Below are positions 1 through 9,959 of a stretch of 64,000 nt of DNA, piece by piece (the stretch's first letter is position 1; each line of letters begins with the position of its first letter). A program made the position numbers and the translations under genes. This DNA is from Shewanella eurypsychrophilus (lineage in GTDB: Bacteria > Pseudomonadota > Gammaproteobacteria > Enterobacterales > Shewanellaceae). The notes below the pieces were generated by a model. The model did no database searches and was not told where the DNA came from. It was given only the letters and a program-made list of their open reading frames with translations. The stretch lies in contig NZ_CP045503.2 in the NCBI RefSeq assembly GCF_007004545.3, forward strand, positions 1,582,501-1,646,500, in the 5' to 3' direction.

Positions 1-2
1 CT

Positions 3-854
3 GCAGGTATGGCTACTGCGGCGAATATGACAGCCGATGGCGCAGCGTTCGCAAGCTCAGCCATGGAAAATCCAGGTAGTGTCAGTGGCAATACTTACTA
101 CATGGGCACTGCAGAGGCGATTGATAGTGGCGCTAATGGCAATGTGTGTGTGATCGACCGCGGTGTGATCTCATTCCACGATAAAGTGGCTGCTTGTGAA
201 AATTCTGGCGGTGTCGGCGCGGTGATTATCAACAACGAGCCTGGCATGCTATATGGCACGCTCGGGGATACCAATGTGACAAGTATTCCAGCAGTGGGTG
301 CGACCTTTGAGGATCGCGGTGCGCTGTTAGCTGCGAGTAACATAGCTATCGATATTGGCACTTCTGACTATGGCTTTATGAGCGGAACCTCTATGGCCAC
401 ACCAGCAGTCTCTGGTATTGCAGCACTGGTTTGGTCTAACCATAACCAATGTAACGGTAGTGAGATCCGTGAAGCGTTAAAGGCAACGGCGATGGACAGT
501 GGCGCTGCGGGTAATGATGTGTACTTTGGTTACGGTATCGTCAAAGCGGCTGCAGCCGATGCCTACTTAACAGCAAATGGCTGTGCCGGGGACGGCGGTA
601 CTGAGCCTGGTGGCGATTTCACTCTCAGTGCTAATGGCTACAAGAGTAAAGGTGTGAAGAAGGTAGATTTAAGCTTTACTGGTGCGGCCGGTAGCAATGT
701 CGATGTTTATCGCGATGGCAGTATGATAGCGACAACATCGGCAAGCTCAACCTATACCGACAGCATTAGTTCAAAGGGTGGCGGTTCTTATACCTACCAA
801 GCCTGTGATGAGGGAACATCGACCTGTACTGCAGAGCAGATAGTGACATTTTAA
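3..854 (+). CDS. Secreted subtilisin-family (S8) serine protease, C-terminal part
   Basis: The frame is open from base 3, so the amino end (with the Asp and His of the catalytic triad) lies outside the window. A PA (protease-associated) insert is visible around bases 140-240 (CVIDRG, then GVGAVIINN). It is followed by the catalytic-serine motif GTSMATP, with the Ser codon at 390-392. PA insert then Ser is the usual order in large extracellular subtilases of marine gammaproteobacteria. From about base 618 a separate ~78-residue domain starts (LSANGYKSKGVKK) with two cysteines near the end (QACDEGTSTC). A similar domain closes the convergent metalloprotease at 956-3931. It probably acts outside the cell, degrading protein. 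Family assignment is firm; substrate is unknown. Confidence 0.88.
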   Translation, partial: AGMATAANMTADGAAFASSAMENPGSVSGNTYYMGTAEAIDSGANGNVCVIDRGVISFHDKVAACENSGGVGAVIINNEPGMLYGTLGDTNVTSIPAVGATFEDRGALLAASNIAIDIGTSDYGFMSGTSMATPAVSGIAALVWSNHNQCNGSEIREALKATAMDSGAAGNDVYFGYGIVKAAAADAYLTANGCAGDGGTEPGGDFTLSANGYKSKGVKKVDLSFTGAAGSNVDVYRDGSMIATTSASSTYTDSISSKGGGSYTYQACDEGTSTCTAEQIVTF

Positions 855-902
855 TGCTGTTGTAACTGCTTCTTAGCCACTATCTAAAATAGGGCTAAAG
901 GT

Positions 903-938
903 AAAAACGCAGCCAATAATTATCGGCTGCGTTTTTTT
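903..938. terminator. Bidirectional terminator between convergent protease genes
   Basis: ACGCAGCC (907-914) pairs with GGCTGCGT (925-932), with A-rich sequence before and seven Ts after. It can serve both the subtilase (+) and the metalloprotease (-). Confidence 0.85.
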
Positions 939-955
939 ATGCTTCTTAATGGAAG

Positions 956-3931
956 TTAAAATACGACGGTTTTCTCCTCTGAACATGACCCTGCACCGTT
1001 ACACACCTTGACTGTATGTGGGCCACCGCCTTTTGTCCCTGTATTGATGTCGTAGGTGTAAGGGGATGTCTGCTCATCGATAGCTGCTACTATTGGCACA
1101 CTCATATTATCGAGATAGATATCCATGTAAGAGGAGGTATCCCAATCAAGCTGGATATGCTTCACCCCTTTTACTTTATACCCTTGGGCGTCTAAGGTGA
1201 TCGCAGCGCCGACTAGCGTGGTGGCCGAAGCCGTATCAGAGGCAACAGAGCTGCCGGCACCATTGAGCGCGATAACACGGTAATCATAACTGGTGAGCGG
1301 GTTGAGGCCAGTATCGTTAAAACTGGAAGAGTTTGCAGCAACCGTTGTGACAAGTGCCCAGCTCCCGGTGCCACTCAATGTTCTTTCTATATCGAATCCG
1401 GTCTCGTTATCTGAATTATCGATCCACTCAAGATCAATTTGGATTGATGATATTGCTGTTGCTGATAAACCGGATGCTGGATTAGGCGCCTCTTGGCTCT
1501 CATCCGTTTCCGAACGAATGTAGAGACTGGAAACTGAGACTGTATCACGAGAACGGTTACCCGAGTTTTGGTTGCTATCTTCGACTTTGACTCTCACTTC
1601 TCCCGAACTACCAGCAGGTAGCAGGCTTGAGTAGCTAGCGTAGCCGCTCGTCAATGCTGCAAATTGGCTGTAACTTGAACCTCCATTCGTTGAATATGAG
1701 AACAGCATGCTGTCGCCATCACTTGAGGCAAGCATATTGGCATCTAAATGAAGTGTGACAACATCTCCGGCGAGAATATTAAATAACCAGGTGTGCTCTA
1801 GGAATGAGTGGCGATTTGCGGGCTTGCCGCCAGATTCTCGCTCCATGATACTCTGCTGGCTGCCACTATTTGGATACGTATCGCTGTAATTACCATTGAT
1901 GCTTCCTGAGCCTACAACTTCACCATAGGCAAACTGATCAATGAAGGGCGGAGCATCGACACTAATGCCAATGCTTACTACGTCGCTGTCACCTAAGTTA
2001 TCGGTGACAGTCAGCGTTGCGGTATAGCTTCCTGCTGCATTATAGGTGTGTGTTGGTGTCGCATCGGTTGAATCAGAACCGTCACCAAAATCCCAATAGA
2101 AACTAATGCTGCTTTGGGGGTCATCATCCTTAGAGCCAGTACTGTCAAATATGACCTCCAATGGTGCCTGGCCTGTAAGTGGTGATGCTGCGACTGCTGC
2201 AATGGGCTCTCTATTAATAACGGAAACTGCCACAGTGTCTTGGTCGCTTAAGCCATCGTCATCGGTGACTGTAAGGCTTGCTACATATTCACCAGGTGCC
2301 TGATATTGATGTGTCGGTGTTTGTGTATTAGCAACTTCGCCATCACCGAATACCCAGTCATAGCTAACAATCGTGCCATCATCACTAGAACCAGCACTGC
2401 TAAATAAGACATCCGTTGGTGCATTATCTGGTGTATAAGCGATAGTATTAGCTATCGCAGTTGGGCCTTGTAGGTTAGAGATACTTTGAACTGTTGCCGA
2501 TATAGTGTATTGACCTAAGCTACCGTAATCTGGGTAGCCAGTATTTAATGGATCGCCTTTTCCTACGCCATCAATTTTTAAGAAATAGGTGCCAGCATTA
2601 TCAAAACTACCGCTCAATGATGCTGTCAGCACATTGGCAGCATTATTGGTTTGCAGCAAGGTGCCAGCGCTATTGTATAGGCGTGCCTCTATATCTAAAT
2701 TGGGGTTGATATCATCAGGCAATACAGAAACGTTGTAACTGCCAACACCTGCTTCGAACTTAAACATATCTTGATCGCTGCCAAGGTGGATAAGTCCATA
2801 GCCGTTAAGTTGATCGGTATCACCGTTGTTTGTGACAGTCATTGCCGTCACGTCATTTGAGACCAACATATCATCCACATGATCATCAGCCATTAATGGT
2901 GCACCGTGGGACTGAATTTCAGCGATATCGTTTTGATCTTCACTGGCTAGTGGGTAAGTGTCCATACTCCACTGCACTAACTCTTGATAATAGCCAACCC
3001 CCATGATTGGTGCCCAACCTGTAACGCCCGAACCATGACCCGTGTAATAGCCTGTGCCATCAGTTTGCCCATCGTGCCATAAGCCAAGGTTATGACCCAC
3101 TTCGTGTGATATCGCTTCACCGGCCCCTACAACACTGGAGTTAAACACAAACGCAGGTTTGTATCTGTCGCCGACATAATTGTATACCCCCACATAGGCA
3201 AATCCACCGCAACCACAGTTGGCAAAATTATCTTGAGTGATCACCACTCGGGTACCATATTGTTGATCGCCGCTGCCTGAATTTGTTATAAGGCTTTGAG
3301 CGGGTTCTTGGGTTGTGACATCGACATTGAAGGGCGCGTAATCTTCTGCGACTTGGCGCCACATAAGATAGATTCTATCGAGTTCATTTTGGGTGAAGGA
3401 GGCTGATGTTCCTTCGGTGTTGTAGGCCGGCGAGGTGATAGTGCTTGTGCCATAAGAGGTATTCCATTGCCTGCCTGTTGTAACATGACCATCGAAGTCG
3501 AGAAGTATGACTCTATCTGCCCCTGGTCGGCTATGAAGCAAGAAGGTTTGCGATTCATTGAGTGCTGTTTCTGGCGTAGTTAGTGGCTCTGAGGCACTTT
3601 GCACTGATGGCGCTTCTATTTCCACATAGAAGATCCGGCCCTGTTTATCTAACCAGACACTCGTGTCTTCTCTGATCATCTTGGCAAATTGAGCGGTCGT
3701 CTTGCCATACCAAGCAGCTACTTCTGGCAGCTTTGCTCCTAGCAAACCTATGGCATGTTCACCATTGGCAGGTTCTGGTAGTTCAACATTGGGAAAAGTT
3801 CGATGAGAATTTGAAGGGTTTTGTGCATTCTCAGGTGTATTAGCTGCGGTGGCATCGGATCCTGATAGCCCCGTAGCGGATAAGGCAAAGCTCAACAGCG
3901 CAACCTTAAAGAATCTATTTGAGTAATCCAT
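956..3931 (-). CDS. Secreted PKD-domain zinc metalloprotease
   Basis: A 991-residue protein with an amino-terminal signal peptide (hydrophobic stretch ~8-24, likely cleaved near ATA-A). The zinc motif HEVGHNLGLWH at ~276-286 is the metzincin-like HExxHxxGxxH pattern. Then come a PPC-like beta domain (~380-490), two PKD domains (~500-575 and ~583-660, each with a W-x-FGDG core), a beta-sandwich stretch, a fibronectin type III domain (~810-900) and a final ~85-residue domain (LDAQGYKVKGVKH...) like that of the neighbouring subtilase. This is a typical extracellular protease architecture, with PKD and Fn3 modules probably binding substrate or surface. It is convergent with the subtilase and divergent from the DUF599 gene. 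Exact peptidase family number not assigned. Confidence 0.88.
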   Translation of the reverse strand: MDYSNRFFKVALLSFALSATGLSGSDATAANTPENAQNPSNSHRTFPNVELPEPANGEHAIGLLGAKLPEVAAWYGKTTAQFAKMIREDTSVWLDKQGRIFYVEIEAPSVQSASEPLTTPETALNESQTFLLHSRPGADRVILLDFDGHVTTGRQWNTSYGTSTITSPAYNTEGTSASFTQNELDRIYLMWRQVAEDYAPFNVDVTTQEPAQSLITNSGSGDQQYGTRVVITQDNFANCGCGGFAYVGVYNYVGDRYKPAFVFNSSVVGAGEAISHEVGHNLGLWHDGQTDGTGYYTGHGSGVTGWAPIMGVGYYQELVQWSMDTYPLASEDQNDIAEIQSHGAPLMADDHVDDMLVSNDVTAMTVTNNGDTDQLNGYGLIHLGSDQDMFKFEAGVGSYNVSVLPDDINPNLDIEARLYNSAGTLLQTNNAANVLTASLSGSFDNAGTYFLKIDGVGKGDPLNTGYPDYGSLGQYTISATVQSISNLQGPTAIANTIAYTPDNAPTDVLFSSAGSSDDGTIVSYDWVFGDGEVANTQTPTHQYQAPGEYVASLTVTDDDGLSDQDTVAVSVINREPIAAVAASPLTGQAPLEVIFDSTGSKDDDPQSSISFYWDFGDGSDSTDATPTHTYNAAGSYTATLTVTDNLGDSDVVSIGISVDAPPFIDQFAYGEVVGSGSINGNYSDTYPNSGSQQSIMERESGGKPANRHSFLEHTWLFNILAGDVVTLHLDANMLASSDGDSMLFSYSTNGGSSYSQFAALTSGYASYSSLLPAGSSGEVRVKVEDSNQNSGNRSRDTVSVSSLYIRSETDESQEAPNPASGLSATAISSIQIDLEWIDNSDNETGFDIERTLSGTGSWALVTTVAANSSSFNDTGLNPLTSYDYRVIALNGAGSSVASDTASATTLVGAAITLDAQGYKVKGVKHIQLDWDTSSYMDIYLDNMSVPIVAAIDEQTSPYTYDINTGTKGGGPHTVKVCNGAGSCSEEKTVVF

Positions 3932-4153
3932 TACCGTTCCTTTTTTAGCGACCGATAGGTAACTTAAAGTGTAGCAGGAGATATTTGTTTCGCTTCCTCA
4001 ACCCTGATACAGACTAGGTTTGCCTGTGATTTTAAGGGCTTGTCATTAGCGGTATGTTATTAGAACAGATAAATATTTTTCAGGTTAGAATCGTGGTTAC
4101 TTATGCTTAAAACTGCTTTAATAGTTTCAGGTTCATAGGGTTAATAGGTCAAT

Positions 4154-4879
4154 ATGTCATTTTCTGTGCTAGATGTGGTTTCTTTTACATGTTTTATTGT
4201 GTGTTGGGTAGGCTATGCTAGCTTTGCACGTCGTAAAGCTAAAACCACTAACTGTATCGCTAGGTGTTTGCATCAACATAGAATTCATTGGATGAATGAG
4301 TTGATGACTCGGGAGGTGCGAGTTGGTGAAGCGGCTTTGCTGGCAAACCTTGAACGTAACATCACCTTCTTTGCATCAACGACAATGTTGGTACTTGCAG
4401 GTGTGCTAACTCTATTTGCACAGGTGCCCCGCTTAGAAGCTGTGATAGCATCTATCCCCTACACCGCACTGCCTAATGATGCGATGATCCAGCTAAAGTT
4501 AAGCGTGCTCAGCTTTATCTTTGTGATGGCGTTTTTTCAGTTTACCTGGTCCATGCGTCAATATGGATTTTTAAATGTGATGGTGGGTGCAGCGCCAATT
4601 GATATTGATGGTAGTAACCAAAATCTGAAGAAATATGCTAAGCATATGGCAGTGTTGCAAGACAGAGCTGCGCACTCCTATAACTATGGATTAAGGGCTT
4701 ACTACTTTTCCATGGCCGTCCTCTGCTGGTTCTTTCATCCCGTGTTGTTTATCTGTGCGAGCCTGTTTGTTGTTTATACCCTCTATCGTCGTGAATTTAA
4801 ATCTAAAGCGGTAGCGGCTATCACCGCAGGAATGCAAGTGCTAGATGAAGAGAGAGCACGATCTAATAAACAAAAATAG
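4154..4879 (+). CDS. DUF599 family inner-membrane protein
   Basis: A 241-residue protein with four predicted membrane segments (~5-22, ~69-90, ~113-131, ~190-215). It has the DUF599 hallmark RNITFFASTTM just before the second segment. The size matches the family (about 230-245 residues). The function of DUF599 is unknown and nothing here adds to it: the gene stands alone between a divergent protease and the nqr leader region. The ATG at 4154 follows a weak purine stretch (AATAGGTCAAT). Confidence 0.8.
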   Translation: MSFSVLDVVSFTCFIVCWVGYASFARRKAKTTNCIARCLHQHRIHWMNELMTREVRVGEAALLANLERNITFFASTTMLVLAGVLTLFAQVPRLEAVIASIPYTALPNDAMIQLKLSVLSFIFVMAFFQFTWSMRQYGFLNVMVGAAPIDIDGSNQNLKKYAKHMAVLQDRAAHSYNYGLRAYYFSMAVLCWFFHPVLFICASLFVVYTLYRREFKSKAVAAITAGMQVLDEERARSNKQK

Positions 4880-5169
4880 CGAGTTAAATTGACGGCATGT
4901 TTAATGAGTTTGGTCGTAAATCGTCAAGGTTAAGATGAAATGAGTTGAGTTGATAATAATTAATAATGATTTTGGATTGTCTATATCTAACATTGAGATT
5001 GAACGTAATGTTATTACACAATTGTATATTCCTTTGTTTTTGCGAGAGCGCTGTAACATGCTGAATTTTATGGGTTCTTGATTTGGTCTTAAATGGTGGC
5101 TGAAAAGGTATTTATCAGATAAGAAATAAAATAACGTTAACTAGTTTCAGTATTAGGGGGAAGTGTGAC
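4880..5169 (+). promoter_or_regulatory. AT-rich region upstream of the nqr operon
   Basis: About 290 bases with no plausible gene before the leader ORF at 5170. It is AT-rich and should contain the nqr promoter, but I cannot pick a convincing -35/-10 pair or a terminator for the DUF599 gene. Confidence 0.3.
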
Positions 5170-5232
5170 ATGGATGTTGGCATTGTCATTAACAAAGATT
5201 TACTATTAGCCATCCTTATTTCCTATGGTTGA
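5170..5232 (+). CDS. Candidate 20-codon leader ORF ahead of nqrA
   Basis: ATG at 5170 is preceded by a strong purine-rich ribosome site (AGGGGGAAG, ending about 8 bases upstream). The ORF runs 20 sense codons to TGA at 5230-5232, eight bases before the likely nqrA ATG at 5241, in a different frame. The encoded peptide is hydrophobic (contains [11 protein letters not shown]) with no run of one regulatory amino acid. The nqrA ATG itself lacks a visible Shine-Dalgarno, so translation of this short ORF may feed ribosomes to nqrA by coupling. This is inference only; it may be a chance ORF. Confidence 0.45.
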   Translation: MDVGIVINKDLLLAILISYG

Positions 5233-5240
5233 TATTTGTG

Positions 5241-6602
5241 ATGGCAGGTTTCTCAAATCAGGTTCAAAAAATAAAAAAGGGCCTAGATGTACCGATTGCC
5301 GGTGAGCCCAGGCAAGAGATAGAAAATTTCTCCAGGTCGTCTCATGTGGCTGTTCTTGGCGAAGAGTATGTAGGCCTTAAACCCACTATGTTAGTCGAAG
5401 TGGGTGATCAGGTTACGAAAGGCCAAGCGCTGTTCGAAGACAAGAGAACACCTGGTGTGATATTTACCTCTCCCGCCAGTGGTGAAGTTGTTGCTATTAA
5501 TCGTGGCGAGCGTCGGGTGCTTCAATCGGTAGTGGTTAAATGTCATGGCTATGACAGTATTAACTTTGAGTCTTATGAAGATATTGCTTCTTTGAGCCGC
5601 GAGCTTGTTCAAGACAACTTAGTGAAGAGTGGCTTGTGGACTGCACTGCGTACTCGTCCATTTTCACGGGTACCAGAACTCAACTCAACACCAGCCGCTA
5701 TTTTTGTTACCGCTATGGATACCAACCCGCTAGCAGCTAATCCTCGCATTATCATCGCCGAGCAAGAAAAAGCATTTGCTGTAGGAATACAGGTACTGAC
5801 ACGTTTAACTGAGAATAAGGTTTTCTTGTGCCAGGATGATGGTGACTCCCTGCCAGGTCATTCATTGCCCCAAGTTGAGTCTAGAAGCTTTAGTGGTGTT
5901 CACCCAGCTGGGTTAGTGGGAACACACATTCATTTTACTCATCCTGTCAGTGTCGATCGTCCGGTATGGCACATCGGTTATCAAGACGTTATTGCTTTCG
6001 GAAAATTATTTATTACGGGCGAGCTGTATACCGACCGTGTTGTCTCTCTCGCTGGCCCTGATGTGATTAACCCGAGACTTATTCGAACTCAACTTGGTGC
6101 TGAACTCATTGAGAGTACCAAAGATGAGCTGAAACCTGGCTCTATTCGGGTGGTGTCTGGTTCAGTATTATCTGGCCACACAGCATCAGGCCCTCACAGC
6201 TACTTAGGGCGTTTTCATAATCAAATTACAGCATTGACCGAAGATTCTGAGCATGAATTATTGTCTTGGGTTCGTGGTGGTTCAGATAAGTTCTCCATCA
6301 CACGCGCCGTAACTTCACGTTTTAAGCGCTCTAAGAAACTGTTCGATATGACCACACACACAGGTGGTTCAGCGCGCGCCATGATGGCTTTTGGTCAACT
6401 CGATCGCGTGATGCCTCTAGATATTTTGCCAACCTTGCTGGTTCGCGACCTAGTGGTTCGTGATACCGATGAGGCACAAGAGCTAGGTGCATTAGAGTTA
6501 GATGAAGAAGATTTAGCATTATGTACCTTTGTATGTCCTGGCAAATACGATTTTGGTAAAGAGCTTCGCGCCTGCCTGGATATCATTGAGAGGGAAGGGT
6601 AA
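5241..6602 (+). CDS. nqrA: Na+-translocating NADH:quinone reductase subunit A
   Basis: Cytoplasmic-side subunit of the six-subunit Na+-NQR complex, which oxidises NADH, reduces ubiquinone and exports sodium. The sequence has the NqrA opening [13 protein letters not shown] and full length (453 residues from the ATG at 5241). The frame also opens at TTG 5229, but family proteins begin close to the IKKGLD block, so the ATG is preferred; neither start has a good Shine-Dalgarno. Even with this start there is a ~10-residue extension before IKKGLD compared with Vibrio NqrA. The stop codon abuts the ATG of nqrB, as expected for a tightly coupled operon. Confidence 0.95.
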   Translation: MAGFSNQVQKIKKGLDVPIAGEPRQEIENFSRSSHVAVLGEEYVGLKPTMLVEVGDQVTKGQALFEDKRTPGVIFTSPASGEVVAINRGERRVLQSVVVKCHGYDSINFESYEDIASLSRELVQDNLVKSGLWTALRTRPFSRVPELNSTPAAIFVTAMDTNPLAANPRIIIAEQEKAFAVGIQVLTRLTENKVFLCQDDGDSLPGHSLPQVESRSFSGVHPAGLVGTHIHFTHPVSVDRPVWHIGYQDVIAFGKLFITGELYTDRVVSLAGPDVINPRLIRTQLGAELIESTKDELKPGSIRVVSGSVLSGHTASGPHSYLGRFHNQITALTEDSEHELLSWVRGGSDKFSITRAVTSRFKRSKKLFDMTTHTGGSARAMMAFGQLDRVMPLDILPTLLVRDLVVRDTDEAQELGALELDEEDLALCTFVCPGKYDFGKELRACLDIIEREG

Positions 6603-7847
6603 ATGAGTAATAAAGACAGAAAGCCTGACGTTCAGGAAGACTATTACGCGCCAGGTCAAGCGATGAAGGGTTACCTTCGCTCGTTAGTCATCGCTAATGG
6701 TCGTAGCACTAAAGGCAAGGTTCACGTACGTGATGCCATTGATGTTAAGCGTACCATGACATTGGTTGGCTTATGTTTGCTGCCCGCTATCTTGTTTGGA
6801 CTCTACAATTTGGGTCTTCAAGCTCAAATAGCCATTGCATCAGGTTTATCCACACCAGATGTTTGGCAACTTGCGCCTTTTAATCTTATTTTTGGTGGTC
6901 TCACCGAACAGACAGGCCTAATTGGCTTGTTTATCTATGGCGCAAGCTTCTACATTCCAATCTACCTTACCGCGCTGTTAGTGAGCCTGCTTTGGGAGAT
7001 GGTGTTCGCTAAGGTTCGGGGGCAAGAGTTGCACGAAGGCTTCTTCGTTACTGCCTTGTTGTTCACCTTGATTTTACCAGTATCAACACCGCTATGGTTA
7101 ATCGCCATGGGGATCACCTTTGGTGTGATTATCGCCAAAGAGCTCTTCGGCGGCATGGGATATAACTTCCTTAACCCAGCGTTAGCTGGATTAGCATTTA
7201 TCTTTTTTGCTTATCCTACTCAGATTGCTGAGCCTGCGCTTTTAGTCGCTGCTGATGGCTTCTCGGGAGCGACTGCATTAGCACAAGCCGCAGCGGGTAA
7301 GCTGAGCTTTGCTGATTATACCTGGTATCAAGCCTTCTCCGACCCAGTGTGGTGGAACGCCTTCTTTGGCTTTACCCCAGGTGCAATTGGTGAAACCAGT
7401 ACGCTAGCCTTGCTGTTAGGTGGTTGCTTACTGCTTGCCACTCGTTTAGCCGATTGGCGCATCGTTGCCGGCGTAATGCTTGGTATGATCTTAACCTCTG
7501 TAATGTTTAACTTCATTGGTTCAAGTAAGAACGATATGTTCGCCATGCCTTGGACCTGGCATCTAGTGACTGGTGGTTTCGCCATCGCCATGATGTTTAT
7601 GGCCACCGATCCTGTAACGACCTCTTATACCCGTCAGGGCAAGTTGGCCTACGGTATCTTAATTGGCTTTATGACAGTGCTCATTCGGGTGATGAACCTG
7701 AAAATGCCAGAAGGGATCATGTTAGCCATCTTATTCGCAAACTTGTGGTCACCTCTGTTCGATTACATGGTCGCTCGCGCCAATATAAAGCGTAGAGCTA
7801 AGCGCACCGCGCTGTTAAGCAAAGATAATTCGGGAGCTAAATCATAA
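6603..7847 (+). CDS. nqrB: Na+-translocating NADH:quinone reductase subunit B
   Basis: Integral membrane subunit (414 residues, about ten hydrophobic segments) carrying covalently bound FMN and part of the sodium path. The FMN attachment motif SGAT is present, with the acceptor threonine at about residue 224 (DGFSGATALAQ), matching Vibrio T236. The gene starts at the base after the nqrA stop and overlaps nqrC by one base (TAATG). Length and motif order agree with the family. Confidence 0.96.
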   Translation: MSNKDRKPDVQEDYYAPGQAMKGYLRSLVIANGRSTKGKVHVRDAIDVKRTMTLVGLCLLPAILFGLYNLGLQAQIAIASGLSTPDVWQLAPFNLIFGGLTEQTGLIGLFIYGASFYIPIYLTALLVSLLWEMVFAKVRGQELHEGFFVTALLFTLILPVSTPLWLIAMGITFGVIIAKELFGGMGYNFLNPALAGLAFIFFAYPTQIAEPALLVAADGFSGATALAQAAAGKLSFADYTWYQAFSDPVWWNAFFGFTPGAIGETSTLALLLGGCLLLATRLADWRIVAGVMLGMILTSVMFNFIGSSKNDMFAMPWTWHLVTGGFAIAMMFMATDPVTTSYTRQGKLAYGILIGFMTVLIRVMNLKMPEGIMLAILFANLWSPLFDYMVARANIKRRAKRTALLSKDNSGAKS

Positions 7848-8629
7848 TGGCCTTGAAGAAAGATTCTGTGGTGGGAACCATGATTTTCATCATTACTCTC
7901 AGTCTCTTGTGCTCATTTATGATCACTGGAACTGCCGAGTTACTTAAAGAACGTAAGCTAGTCAAGAAACGTGATGAGCTTAAGCGTTATGTGTTGATGG
8001 CATCGGATGTTGATATTCAAGGTGGTAAAGACTTCCGCGCGATATTTGAAAAATCAGTAACGCCTTTGCTTATCGATATCGAATCTGGTGCCATCGAGCC
8101 AAAAGAGCGCGTCGAAGTGATGGATTTTGATGAACGTATGGCGGCCATTAACCCAGAGAAGTCACGTAAGTTAGAGAGAAAGAAAGATAAAGCACGGATT
8201 AAAACCCGCGCCGATCAAGTGCGAGTTTTCCAAGTGTTTGACGAAAATGGCAAGTTGGCGAGTGTTGTCTTACCTATTTACGGTAAAGGCCTATGGTCAA
8301 TTATCTATGGCTATGTCGCACTAAAACCAGACTTTAATACCATCGAGAATATCGTGTTTTATGAACATGGTGAGACTCCGGGTATTGGTGACTTCCTTAA
8401 TGAGGCCGAGTGGACTGATAAATTCCGCGGTAAGCAGATTTTTGACGCTAAGGGTAAAGTGGTCCTGAAAGTGGTTAAAGGTGGCGCTAAAGAGGGTGAT
8501 ATTAATGGTGTCGATGCTGTGAGTGGTGCAACCATGACTGGACGTGGTGTGCAGCGTTCGATTCAATTCTGGTTTGGTACTGAAGGCTTTAAAACCTTCT
8601 TAGACAAGCTAAAAGCTTCGGAGGTTTAA
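7847..8629 (+). CDS. nqrC: Na+-translocating NADH:quinone reductase subunit C
   Basis: Periplasm-facing subunit with one amino-terminal membrane anchor (~12-30) and an FMN-binding domain. The FMN attachment motif [11 protein letters not shown] is present, with the acceptor threonine at about residue 229. At 260 residues it is of usual length. FMN is loaded in this family by ApbE; no apbE gene follows this operon, so ApbE must be encoded elsewhere. Confidence 0.96.
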   Translation: MALKKDSVVGTMIFIITLSLLCSFMITGTAELLKERKLVKKRDELKRYVLMASDVDIQGGKDFRAIFEKSVTPLLIDIESGAIEPKERVEVMDFDERMAAINPEKSRKLERKKDKARIKTRADQVRVFQVFDENGKLASVVLPIYGKGLWSIIYGYVALKPDFNTIENIVFYEHGETPGIGDFLNEAEWTDKFRGKQIFDAKGKVVLKVVKGGAKEGDINGVDAVSGATMTGRGVQRSIQFWFGTEGFKTFLDKLKASEV

Positions 8630-8630
8630 G

Positions 8631-9254
8631 ATGAGTAAAAATTTAGCCGCCACCCGGGAAATATTAACGACTCCTATTTTCAAGAACAACCCGGTTGCCA
8701 TGCAGGTGCTTGGTGTCTGTTCTGCGCTAGCGGTCAGTAATTCGATGCAAACGGCATTGGTGATGACCTTAGCCGTGACCTTCGTGCTGGTTTTTTCAAA
8801 CCTGATTATTTCGACGATACGCAACCTTATCCCCAACAGCGTGCGGATCATCGCGCAGATGACGATTATCGCCTCATTGGTGATCATCGTCGACATGGTG
8901 CTGCAGGATATCGCTTATGAGTTGTCTCGCCAGCTATCTGTGTTTGTGGGTTTGATTATTACCAACTGTATCATCATGGGCCGCGCGGAAGCCTTTGCCA
9001 TGAAGAATAAGCCGCCAATGGCCGTGGTCGATGCGCTAGGTAATGCCATGGGCTATGGCGTGATCTTACTCGGCGTGGCTTTTGTCAGAGAACTGATAGG
9101 TAGTGGCACTCTGTTTGGCTATGAGATTTTGAAAACAGTGGAAAATGGAGGCTGGTACCTAACGAACGAGATGTTCAAGTTGCCACCGATTGCCTTCTTC
9201 CTGATCGGTTTGATGATCTGGGCTATCAATGTCATTCAGCGTAAGAGAGGGTAA
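8631..9254 (+). CDS. nqrD: Na+-translocating NADH:quinone reductase subunit D
   Basis: A membrane subunit of 207 residues with six hydrophobic segments, homologous to NqrE and RnfE. NqrD and NqrE together hold an iron site between membrane halves in known structures; the conserved [13 protein letters not shown] block carries the relevant cysteine. A strong ribosome site (GGAGG) lies just before the ATG. One base separates it from nqrC. Confidence 0.95.
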   Translation: MSKNLAATREILTTPIFKNNPVAMQVLGVCSALAVSNSMQTALVMTLAVTFVLVFSNLIISTIRNLIPNSVRIIAQMTIIASLVIIVDMVLQDIAYELSRQLSVFVGLIITNCIIMGRAEAFAMKNKPPMAVVDALGNAMGYGVILLGVAFVRELIGSGTLFGYEILKTVENGGWYLTNEMFKLPPIAFFLIGLMIWAINVIQRKRG

Positions 9255-9263
9255 GAGAAGGTT

Positions 9264-9872
9264 ATGGAACACTATATAAATCTATTTGTTCAGGCGGCCC
9301 TTATCGACAATATGGCGCTGTCATTCTTCATGGGCATGTGTACCTTCCTAGCGGTTTCAAAGAAGGTATCCACCTCCTTCGGTCTCGGTATCGCGGTGAT
9401 AGTCGTGATGATGCTTGCGGTACCATTAAATCAGCTTATTTATGCCAACGTACTGGCTCCGGGGGCGCTGGCTTGGGCCGGATACCCTGAGATTGATTTG
9501 AGTTACCTGCAGCTGATCACCTTTATCGGTGTTATCGCGGCGTTAGTGCAGATCCTCGAGATGTTCTTAGATAAATACATCCCGAGCCTCTATGACTCGC
9601 TGGGGATCTTCCTGCCACTGTTAACCGTTAACTGTGCGATTTTTGCCGGGGTTATTTTTATGGCCAACCGGGATTACACCTTAAGTGAGTCCGTGGTGTT
9701 TGCCGCGGGTTCAGGTTTTGGTTGGGCGATGGCGATTGTGATGTTGGCAGGCCTGCGTGAACGAATGAAGTTTCATGCCATACCCGAAGGGCTTCAAGGT
9801 GTAGGCATTACGTTTATCACCACAGGCCTGATGGCATTGGGCTTTATGGCATTCGCAGGTATCTCAATTTAA
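9264..9872 (+). CDS. nqrE: Na+-translocating NADH:quinone reductase subunit E
   Basis: A membrane subunit of 202 residues paralogous to NqrD and RnfA. The conserved start [33 protein letters not shown] and the later [11 protein letters not shown] block (with the cysteine that pairs with NqrD for the iron site) are intact. AGAGAAGG precedes the ATG. The gap to nqrF (87 bases) is unusually long for this operon and contains three 14-bp repeats. Confidence 0.95.
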   Translation: MEHYINLFVQAALIDNMALSFFMGMCTFLAVSKKVSTSFGLGIAVIVVMMLAVPLNQLIYANVLAPGALAWAGYPEIDLSYLQLITFIGVIAALVQILEMFLDKYIPSLYDSLGIFLPLLTVNCAIFAGVIFMANRDYTLSESVVFAAGSGFGWAMAIVMLAGLRERMKFHAIPEGLQGVGITFITTGLMALGFMAFAGISI

Positions 9873-9898
9873 TTCAGTGAGCTAATCGCGTACTTAGA

Positions 9899-9940
9899 TT
9901 AACGAAATTGAATTAACGAAATTGAATTAACGAAATTGAA
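9899..9940 (+). repeat. Three tandem 14-bp repeats between nqrE and nqrF
   Basis: TTAACGAAATTGAA occurs three times without interruption (9899-9912, 9913-9926, 9927-9940), followed by the start of a fourth unit (TTAA). The array ends about 20 bases before the nqrF ATG and just before its ribosome site (AGAGAAGG). The copy number may vary between strains. Confidence 0.95.
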
Positions 9941-9959
9941 TTAAGAGAAGGTAGATTCG

